A DNA stretch of 64,000 bases. Source: Taxawa tesnikishii (nom. ined.) (taxonomy: Eukaryota > Ascomycota > Dothideomycetes > Dothideales). The stretch is from NCBI GenBank assembly GCA_030247885.1, contig JAPDRO010000002.1, positions 1,798,001 through 1,862,000 of the forward strand, given 5' to 3'. Numbering within the stretch: the stretch's first letter is position 1; each line of letters starts with the position of its first letter. This document shows, in pieces, positions 56,540 through 64,000 of the stretch. The position numbers and the translations under genes were made by a program. The notes under the pieces are model-generated. The model did not search any database, was not told where the DNA came from, and worked only from the letters and a program-made list of their open reading frames with translations.

Positions 56540-57323
56540 ATGGCCCCCGCGCCCACCTTCGACAGCATCCCAGATGCCATCTCCGCCTTCGGTAACCGCT
56601 TCCTTCCCGTCCCTTCCGCTCCACCCCTCCTCCCCAAACCCCTACTAACCACCACCCACAGCGCGCGGCGACTTCATCATAGTCCTGGACTCTGAATCGC
56701 GGGAAAACGAAGGCGACCTCATCATCGCCGCCTCCGCCCTGACACCCCCAAAGGCCTCGTTCCTCATCCACCACAGCAGCGGATACCTATGCGCACCCCT
56801 CCCCTCCTCGCTCGCCGACAAGCTCGACCTCCCGCCCATGATCGCCCCGACCGCAAACTCGGATCCCAACCGCACCGCCTACACCGTCACGATCGACGCC
56901 GCCGAGGCCGTCACGACGGGGATCAGCGCGGCGGACCGGAGCGCGACGTGTCAAAAGCTGGCGTCGGCGGGCGCGAAGGCGGAGGATTTCAGACGTCCCG
57001 GTCACGTGGTCCCCTTGCGCGCGGTAGCGGGCGGCATCAGGCAGAGGCAAGGGCACACGGAGGCGGCGGTTGAGTTCTGCAGGTTGGCGGGGATCGAGCC
57101 GCGGGTGGGCGTGATAGCCGAGTTGGTGGAGGGTACGGAGGTCGTGGAGGGGTTGGCGGAGATGGAGGCGACGGGCATGATGAGGAGGGACGAGTGTCTC
57201 GCGTTTGGGAAAAAGTATGGCATCAAGGTGGTCACGATTGAGGATTTGGTCAGGTATGTGGAGGAGAAGGAGGGGAAATGGGAGGGGAAGGGGTTGCAGG
57301 AGGTGGCGTTGCCATCCGTATAA
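56540..57323 (+). CDS. RIB3: 3,4-dihydroxy-2-butanone 4-phosphate synthase
   Basis: Riboflavin-pathway enzyme that converts ribulose 5-phosphate to 3,4-dihydroxy-2-butanone 4-phosphate plus formate, needing Mg2+. Exons 56540-56591 and 56662-57323 give 237 residues. The first exon is MAPAPTFDSIPDAISAF; the second opens ARGDFIIVLDSESRENEGDL, the acidic metal- and substrate-binding loop (E-x-E/D). Later come SSGYLCAPLPSSLADKLDLP, TVTIDAAEAVTTGISAADRS, RPGHVVPLRAVAGGIRQRQG, HTEAAVEFCRLAGIEPRVGV and ATGMMRRDECLAFGKKYGIK. All conserved loops are present, with EAAVEFC for the more common EASVDLC. It is a stand-alone RIB3, not fused to GTP cyclohydrolase II, as usual for fungi. Confidence 0.96.
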
Positions 57324-58117
57324 AGGGAGGGCGAGAGTTTTTGCGCCATGTGAGAAAGATATAGGCGGTATTGAGAAGAGGCCCCTCCGTTGCTAGGGCC
57401 AAGCGCTGCGGACAGAGAGATCATACCCTGCATCTAGACACGCTGTGCATATGCAATTGGGTTGGTGTGGCTGCCGCTGTGCGATAGAAGTCAATCAACC
57501 AGTCGAGCTATCTCTTGAGAAAACTGCTTTCGTTCTTGATCATCACAAGTTTCTCAGCACGGTAAAAAACATGTCCCGCTCTAGTTGGCTCGGTCCAGAG
57601 ATGTATACACACGACCTCTTGCGTGGGGGTTTCATCCTCCTCTGGGTACCCAAGCGGCACAGTGCTGTACTCAATACCCCTCGAACACAGCCTCGAGCCG
57701 ATCAAAGACAGCAAGGTTTTACTGGTCTCAATCGGTTGGTTAATCCCAAGCGAGTCTTTGCGGAAGGGCTGCATTCCCCTCTCGGTCTTCGCAAGGAATC
57801 GTTTTGCAAGTGATTCGTTCATTCATTATATCCATTCGTCATATCCATCATTATCCCGCCAGGGGTTCCTGCATCCATGGTCCGCCAACCCGATCAGATC
57901 CGAGTATGTACGGGTGAAGGGTATGCTTTTGCAACGCAGCAATGGTCCAGAACGCCCCCAAAGGGACGCCAATGACTCGAAACGCCCCTTGATGCACCGG
58001 AAACGCCGCCGGAATAACGCCTAGCTATACCGTTGTCAGCCTCGCGGTTCGTGTCCAGAAGAGAGAAGTGAAACGCTAACCTCTTTAGCCCAAGCCAAAT
58101 ACTTTTGCTTGACCTCC
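57324..58117. other. Interval without a gene
   Basis: About 800 bases downstream of RIB3. Antisense frames at 57508-57822 overlap a plus-strand frame and show no domain. GGGGGCGTT-like sequences at about 57950-58020 form short imperfect repeats. Confidence 0.45.
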
Positions 58118-58384
58118 TTATAGGAAGGACGTAAGCACAAGTTCATCGTAGGTCGGCGCCGGCCGTGGGGTGAAGAGGACTTTCTTTGCTGATGGGGGTG
58201 TCAGTATGCCACAGTCTTACCTATGTCTAAATTGGATGTGGGACGTACCTCTCTCCCCAAAGCCCTGGGAGAATGTTCTGCCCTGTTGACGACTCAGGTG
58301 GCGGATGAAAAGACCGACGAATGGTGTTGCAACAAGACAGATGCCTGCGGGACGTTGCAGTAGACGGGTGACTGGTGCGTTCAT
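58118..58384 (-). CDS. 68-aa microprotein, unknown
   Basis: Two exons, 58249-58384 and 58118-58188, splice with a good GTACGT donor and a CATCAG acceptor to give exactly 69 codons. The product starts MNAPVTRLLQRPAGICLVAT, has a short hydrophobic stretch (AGICLVATPFVGLFI), then RQQGRTFSQGFGERAKKVLF and ends TYDELVLTSFL. The basic start and single hydrophobic helix resemble small mitochondrial inner-membrane proteins, but I recognise no family. The closing of the frame over the intron and the ordinary C-terminus support a real gene. It is too short for certainty. Confidence 0.5.
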
Positions 58385-59283
58385 GATCTTATGGGATGGA
58401 GTGAAGAGTTTTGGAGATCTTTGAGATGATGAGGTGTCGGAGTAGAGTGGAGAGGAAAGAAGAAGTGAGGGGAGTGGCTATTGCTTGTTTTTTGACTCTG
58501 TTGATGATGAGAGAGAGAATGCGTTCGATGCGACTTAACTGAATTCTTATACAACTCTGTTAGGCGGAGGGATACGGTTGCAACATGGAACTGACCAGAA
58601 GATGCAGCTCCATGATTCCGTACGGTCATGGGTGTGGAGAGATGTTCTCCGTGTCCATTGCCACACACAAATGCAAATGTGGGTTATCTGTCAGAAGAGT
58701 GGTCTGATGGCAGGCAGGCTCCCAAGGCCAAACCGCCGACCGCCTACCACCGACCCGACACGGAAAACACTAATGGGTCACGTTCTCATCGGATGGCAAT
58801 TTCGTTGCCTGGAACTTTCTGAGAAGATCTGAGAAGAAGGAGATTCGGAAAGGCAAACACAAGATCTCAGGTGAGTGGTGGCCTGTGCTCAGATGCTGGG
58901 TTATCGGTAGCGTTTATAATGATTGGGGGCCGAAGTCATCATCGTTTTGAACAGGTCTGGTCTCTACTGCCTCGGTCAAACGCCTGACGTTGCCATAGCC
59001 AATACGTTTTATCTGTCAACCTCGGTATGCATTCTGTATGGATATGCAGGTATTCTCATACTGTCCAGGGCACGCAGATATGACATAAAACGACGGGGGC
59101 GTTCCCGTTCGTTTACCACCCAACCTCGCTCAACTTGAGTGCTACAACTCATGTCCATCTATGGGTGCTGACCTTGTCCAACACGCGATGCGAACTTGAT
59201 GCCCTCGCGCGGCGATTGAGGCTCCTCGCCACGGTGCCTGTTCATGGATCAGTCTAGACTCGCAATACGAACCGCGTAAGGAC
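58385..59283. other. Interval without a gene
   Basis: About 900 bases, the upstream side of the microprotein gene and the 3' flank of the aminotransferase. No gene is seen. Confidence 0.5.
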
Positions 59284-60641
59284 CTACTTCTGGACGATCC
59301 GCTCGATGCCGTCAAGGCCCATCTTCAGCACATCCATAGTCGGTCCGTAACTCAAGCGCACAAAGTGGTGGCAAGGGCTGTCAAACAGATCTCTGCGCTT
59401 GCTGGGGTTCAGGTCGAAGAAGATACCCGGCACCACGATGACCTTTTCTTCCAAGCAGGCATTGAAGAAGTTGAGCCCGTCACCGATCGACTCTGGAAGA
59501 CCGCTTAGGTCCAACCAGAGGTAGAAGGTGCTGTTCGGCGTGTATGGAAGCTTAAATCCCATCTCTTTCAGGCGTCCGACGACGTAGTCACGCTTCTCGC
59601 GGAAGTGTGTCTGCAGAGCGCGCATCTCGTTGCGGACCTTGCTCGGCTCGAGCATAGGGATAGCGGCCTCCTGGAATGGCACATTGGCACCACCGTCGAG
59701 GTAGGAGCCAGCGGAACCCAATGCGTCAATGAACTCCTTGGGACCGACGATCCAGGCGATACGCCAGCCGGGGAGACGGAAACGTTTGGTGAGACCGTCA
59801 ATGATCAGGACATCATCCTCGTCCACGTCCTCAATGTTGTCGGCTGCCGAAACGACGGACCCGTCGCAGTCGCTGGTATAATTGTAACCACCGTAGAATT
59901 CATCCAGAATGAGCGTTGCGCGATCTCTGCAGATGTCCTGGATCTGGGCAAGTTCTGGGTTGGTGATGACCTGTCCGGTTGGATTGCGAGGGTTTGAAGT
60001 AAGGATCACGGATGTTCCACGAGCAATCTCCTCCGCGATCTTGTCCGGATGGATGTGATATCTATCCTGACGGTTCAGAGGAATTGGGATCGAGGCAAAG
60101 TTACGGAACAAGCTCAACATCTCGTTGTAAGCAGTGTAATCCGGAATGAAGAAGCCTAGATAGGCGTTCCCAAGAACGGCCGCAATTCTGATCAGTCCAG
60201 CTCGGCCACCCGGAACGATACAGACGTTCTCCCAAGTGTACTTGCTCGCCTTGCCTTTGCGGTGGTGCTCGTTGTACAGGTTGGCGACTGCCACACGCAA
60301 TGGCTTGATACCGGCTGTTGGACCCTGTGCGCTTCGTTCAGTGCACACTCCGGTAATCGAGGCTTTGGATTGCATACATATTCTCTGCCAGTCATGCTGA
60401 CATCGATGGAGTGTGGCCGCTCAAAGCAACCCTTGATTTCGTCGTCGACTTCTGGAGCACCTTGTCCCAGGTTTGCCCACTTGGAAGGTTCATCGGCGAA
60501 GCCATGTTCATAGGCCCGTTCGGTCGTCCACACTACACCCGTCGATGCTCTGGATGGGTCAAGACCGGCATGTGGCTTATGTCCCTCATGCGCATTGCGG
60601 AATTGCTTGTGGATCTTGGAGTTGAGCTCTGACAGTCCCAT
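59284..60641 (-). CDS. PLP-dependent class I/II aminotransferase
   Basis: Fold-type I aminotransferase, likely acting on an aromatic, aspartate or related amino acid; the exact substrate is not visible. Exons 60378-60641 and 59284-60324 give 434 residues. Features in order: WANLGQGAPEVDDEIKG, the junction EYGPTAGIKPLRVAVANLYN, CIVPGGRAGLIRIAAVLGNA (cofactor phosphate loop), FFIPDYTAYNEMLSLF, VILTSNPRNPTGQVI with the PLP-binding Asn, TLILDEFYGGYNYTSDCDGS with the Asp and Tyr, IIDGLTKRFRLPGWRIAWIV with the Schiff-base Lys, and HHFVRLSYGPTMDVLKMGLD with the carboxylate-binding Arg. All key residues are present. The gene lies in the same direction as the MFS gene upstream, but with a 680-bp gap. 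Confidence 0.93.
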
Positions 60642-61321
60642 GGTCAGTTGTGGTGCAAACGGTATGAGGATTGTAGAATAGAATTTGATAGATGTTCAGT
60701 TGATCGTAAGGCGGAGGAAGTAGGAACAACATTTCCGGCTCATTGTGACGCCGAGCTGTATGTCACGCAGTGACAATAGCTCATGTGCCTCGACACTTGC
60801 TTGGGAGGTGCGGATGCAGGAAAATGGCATGCCGTAATCGTCTCGCAAGTATTTATCACGTGCCTCGAAGGGGCGGTAAAGGAAGTGGCGTACATACCAC
60901 TCTCTGTAGGTTCCTTGGTCGTGGAAAAGCGACGCTCCCGTCTATGTTCGCTTGTGTTCTTGAATTCGGAACCAGAGAAGCTCATCTTTGCAATGGATTT
61001 ACCGATGTCTTGACTTGTCTTGTCTTCCGGGTAGATCTCCCTTGGCAAGTACAGAATTTTGAGCCTCTTTGATGACTCAGCATGACGGCACATTGCCAAG
61101 ACCGTGTATGTGGGTGAATGAAACACGTACCTCAATATGTCTGTTCGTGCCGCTACGAACGTGTAAAGTCGTAAGAAATAAGGGGTCAGGAACTGATCAT
61201 CGCTCGAGAAGCGTGGCAGTGTGCGTATGCTTGCTTCGCAGCACTTAGTAGATTGTACATTTGCCATATCTCGTAACATATCTACGATACATGTGTGGGC
61301 TTAGAAGAATCGGCATAGACC
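60642..61321. other. Interval between aminotransferase and MFS genes
   Basis: About 680 bases containing the aminotransferase promoter. A 179-codon minus-strand frame (60740-61279) covers much of it but has no domain and overlaps an equally open plus-strand frame, so I do not call it a gene. Confidence 0.5.
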
Positions 61322-63045
61322 CTAAGGGGCATTGTCATCCTCATCCGCGGTGATCCTGTTCAGTTTGATACTCGTCTTGCCCCACCAGCCTAGCGCCAGA
61401 ACGAAAGGGACAACGAGCCAGCTCACCACAGCCTCGAATACTAGAGCTCTTTTCATGGTGTCCGGTGGCTGACCAGACCAATCGCCCTTCAGGGCATCCA
61501 TGATGATGATGAAGACAGCGCCAAGTAGTTGGCCCCCACTCCAGCAAATAGTCGAGGAGATTTCCGGGCTGACAGGATGTGTGATCTCAACGAGGTATTC
61601 CAGGGCGCATGGGAGCAAGGAGAAGGATGCTGCTCCGAGAACAGCACATATGATGTATGGAGCGGCCACGGCACGGGTCTCTGGAGCGAATACGAGGGCC
61701 AGGTACCTGTTCGAACGTCAGTTTTGTATGAGTCCGGCGAAGGGGAAGGTCGCATACCCAACTGCAATCAATGGAACCAGAATCTTGATGGTCAGGAGGT
61801 ATTGCTTTGTACGGTCGACCAATGGAGAGACGATTGCTGAAGCAATCAAGCCGACTACGATCATGATACCTCCAGCAATTCCAGCTTGGTCCTCTGTGAA
61901 CCCATAAGGCTCCAGTATCTGGTTCAACAACGACGATGACGCATTAAAGAAGCCAACATACACGCTGAAGGGTATGAAGATCAGATAGAAAGAAATGTTG
62001 CGAGAAAGTGCTTTGGAAGATTTCGACAACTCCAGCTTTGGCTGCGCAGACGATGCAGACGGGGGCGTCGGAGGCTTAGACGGAACGAAAAGCCCGGCAG
62101 AGCCGCTACGGAGGACTGGATAGGCATTAGACCAACCTGCGGTCGCGATCTGAGAAAAAAGTACCACGATAGCAGTATATAAGACCAAGTTTGGTACACC
62201 AGAAGGCTCTGTTGCCCAGAAGGGGCCAATGAGTTGACCAAGCTGCGGTTCGACTATCAGACACAACCTGACATGGGAAGCTGACTGTACTCACCGCGGC
62301 ACCCAACGGATTAGCAAGTGATGCAACGGCTGTGGCAGAGACCCTTCCTTTGTCAGTAAACCAAAGATCGCTATACCGCGTCGGTGCAGATAATACGAAA
62401 GGCTGCGCAAAGCCACTTCCAGTGTCGTCAGCCAAAGTTCGACATGAAGTTTTCGGAAACACCTACATAAGGATTTGGGAAAACAAGACCGCTCCGTAGT
62501 TGCCTCCGGCTATCCTAGTTCCAGCATAGCGAATCCAATTACCAACGAGAATCAGGACACTTGCGGCGAGGATGGCGGCCTTGGGTCCGCCCTTGTTCAA
62601 CGTCCATATAACCAAGGGGCCACCAGAACGAAAGCGAACAAAAACCAGTACTGAGCCAATTGATGGCGCTTTCCGACACGCCGAAGTACTGCGCGCATGT
62701 ACTTGATGAAGCAGCAAAAGTGAGCCACTGCGATTTTCAGCCTAACACCAGAGCAAAAGAAGCAATCCCACTCACGTCCCAGCTTACTGCGATGTTGAGC
62801 AGTACCAGCTGGATCAGTCCGAACCAACGTCGTTTGTAGACTCGATATTCCACATGTTGAGTGGGCTGGTGTTGTTCATACACGGAAGCATCGAAACTCG
62901 GACCAGCGGTGACGTGGCTGACGGTTGTCTGACCACCCTTGCTTTGCGGCTCTTCAATGTGCTCCATTTCTATATCCGTATGGTGTTGCGAAAGTAGTCG
63001 TTCTGCGCTGTGCTGCCGTGGAGCCTTCGGAGTGCCGATGGCCAT
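61322..63045 (-). CDS. MFS transporter of the SLC49 (FLVCR/DIRC2-like) group, two apparent 1-base deletions
   Basis: Twelve-segment major-facilitator carrier of the SLC49 type, whose animal members move haem, choline or similar solutes; the fungal substrate is unknown. Five exons: 62776-63045, 62467-62727, 62295-62415, 61758-62242 and 61322-61706. Segments include [57 protein letters not shown], then [20 protein letters not shown], a family hallmark, [60 protein letters not shown] and [20 protein letters not shown]. Exon 2 needs one extra base in the A-run 62640-62644 and one in the G-run 62616-62619; with them it reads [20 protein letters not shown] and the whole is 507 residues with every phase correct. 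I read these as sequencing indels. Confidence 0.88.
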
Positions 63046-63655
63046 CAGTTCAGAATGTCGCGCCGACCCTTTCCATCTATAACACTAGTATTCCTCTCAG
63101 TGGGGAGACGGCCTACGATATGGCTTATGTTCTACCACCAATGAAATGCTAGAGTTAATAAGCATACACGACGAAGGCAATAGAGCCAAGCTCAAGTAAC
63201 GCTCGATTGAAATTCAAATACGATAACCCCGCAGCCAGTCCAATATGTCGGTAGCAACCCACGAAGGTGTGTCTTCGGAGGACGGAGGAGGGAAGAGTTG
63301 CGACCGTTGGAGAGATCAACCCCTATCTTGAGCCCTAAGCCGACGGGCCGACCCTTGACGTGCAGCTGAAAGCGTGGGGTTTATGACGAGAAGCTCATGG
63401 AAGCCACACCGTAGAGGGTACCATGAACCTTCGATACATTCGCCTCCTCAGACGACATGCGCCTTCCACACCACATTTCCACAACTCTTCGGAATTTGCC
63501 CGTCGCTATGCCCTGCTGCTGCCTCGCGTCCTTGTAACCGAAACGTGGGACTACATCGCGAAGCTCTGAGCCGGACGATCACCTCGTGGCCTTGCCTCGC
63601 GTATCCCGCTTGAAATCTACCATCACCACTCTATTTTGGGGGCAGTTGTTTCACG
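63046..63655. promoter_or_regulatory. Divergent upstream region of the MFS gene and HUL5
   Basis: The 610 bases between divergent start codons. No specific site is recognised; the stretch from about 63240 to 63650 is the likely HUL5 leader and promoter. Confidence 0.4.
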
Positions 63656-64000
63656 ATGTTTCAGTCTTTCACCGGCACGTCGCGGAAACCACGCCAGGTC
63701 AACCTCTCTGGACGCAAACCGAACCCATTTGCCGCTGCCGGTGGATCAGGCGGTCCTCAGCAGGCGGTGCTTAGCGCACATCAAGACCGTCAGCAAAGAC
63801 AGCAACAACGTGCGGAACTCAATGCTGCGAAGAACATCCAGAAGACATGGCGGGGATACAACTGCCGGAAGAGAGCTAGGGATGCGTGGAGACGGCAGTG
63901 GGATGCTACGGAAGAGCAGGCAAGGAATGCAAGGTTCTACAGGTCGGCCGAGGAGTCACTCGCTGCCCTGCGCAGACTACTTCTTTTCTTCAGCGTGCAT
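63656..64000 (+). CDS. HUL5: HECT E3 ubiquitin ligase Hul5/UBE3C, N-terminal part (runs off right edge)
   Basis: Start of a proteasome-associated HECT ubiquitin ligase that extends ubiquitin chains on hard-to-degrade substrates. The first 115 codons are present: MFQSFTGTSRKPRQVNLSGR, the hallmark N-terminus of Hul5/UBE3C, then KPNPFAAAGGSGG, a Gln/Arg-rich helix, and an IQ-like segment AAKNIQKTWRGYNCRKRARD. The HECT domain lies beyond the window. The ATG at 63656 opens the conserved leader directly. Confidence 0.9.
   Translation, partial: MFQSFTGTSRKPRQVNLSGRKPNPFAAAGGSGGPQQAVLSAHQDRQQRQQQRAELNAAKNIQKTWRGYNCRKRARDAWRRQWDATEEQARNARFYRSAEESLAALRRLLLFFSVH

Noticed and set aside
60740-61279. 179-codon minus-strand open frame between the aminotransferase and MFS genes
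   Set aside because: No domain, Cys/His/Arg-scattered composition and an equally open plus-strand frame over the same bases; it covers the aminotransferase upstream region.
1-64000. tRNA genes or a secondary-metabolite cluster
   Set aside because: No A-box/B-box pair with a cloverleaf was found by eye (a dedicated tRNA scan would be decisive), and no polyketide, peptide-synthetase or terpene synthase gene is present.

Overview
The window is nuclear DNA of a filamentous ascomycete (Pezizomycotina; gene content and codon use suggest a Dothideomycete, but nothing here proves the class). The evidence is about 50% GC, many short GT-AG introns of roughly 50-190 bp, closely spaced genes on both strands, and typical fungal families: WSC sensor, Atg33, Cbp3, a RING-PH-VWA Far1/Ste5-type scaffold, Efm3, fungal YL1 and RRM-PUF Jsn1. 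No rRNA, tRNA, CRISPR array, operon or complete mobile element was recognised by reading.

Layout. 1-8 kb is a decayed flank: the 5' part of a sugar transporter running off the left edge, unidentified coding debris, a gutted amino-acid permease, an AT-rich orphan ORF and an extracellular pepsin. 8-26.8 kb is a dense housekeeping block: STE14, a maltose-type acetyltransferase, EFM3, RPS24, VPS72, a JSN1-like PUF protein, CBP3 and the Far1/Ste5-like scaffold. 26.8-31.5 kb holds no gene I can support. 31.5-47.4 kb is again gene-rich: TTI1, an alcohol dehydrogenase relic, RidA, a WSC sensor, ATG33, peroxisomal SPS19, an ALKBH1-like dioxygenase and a PAN5-like ketopantoate reductase. 47.5-56 kb is mixed: a damaged Cys-rich surface protein gene, a permease stump, a CCCH zinc-finger protein, a secreted isochorismatase-like protein and an aldo/keto reductase stump. 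56.5-64 kb holds RIB3, a 68-aa microprotein, a PLP aminotransferase, an SLC49-like MFS transporter and the start of HUL5, which runs off the right edge.

Two themes stand out. First, seven otherwise well-conserved genes (pepsin, VPS72, JSN1-like, SPS19, ALKBH1-like, PAN5-like, SLC49-like) each carry one or two single-base losses in or beside short mononucleotide runs. Adding one base per site restores family-like sequence and makes the spliced lengths multiples of three. This looks like indel error in the assembly rather than seven pseudogenes, so automatic gene models here will be wrong. Second, the truly truncated genes (two permeases, an alcohol dehydrogenase, an aldo/keto reductase) are damaged differently: they have lost whole domains.

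The genes are independent transcription units, not an operon. Head-to-head pairs with short gaps (STE14/acetyltransferase 222 bp, EFM3/RPS24 303 bp, ATG33/SPS19 615 bp, SLC49-like/HUL5 610 bp) probably share promoter DNA. I see no convincing undescribed multigene system. The Far1/Ste5-type scaffold, the Gly-to-Ala change in the pepsin active-site motif, the alcohol dehydrogenase lacking its cofactor domain and the AT-rich orphan ORF are the best biological leads.
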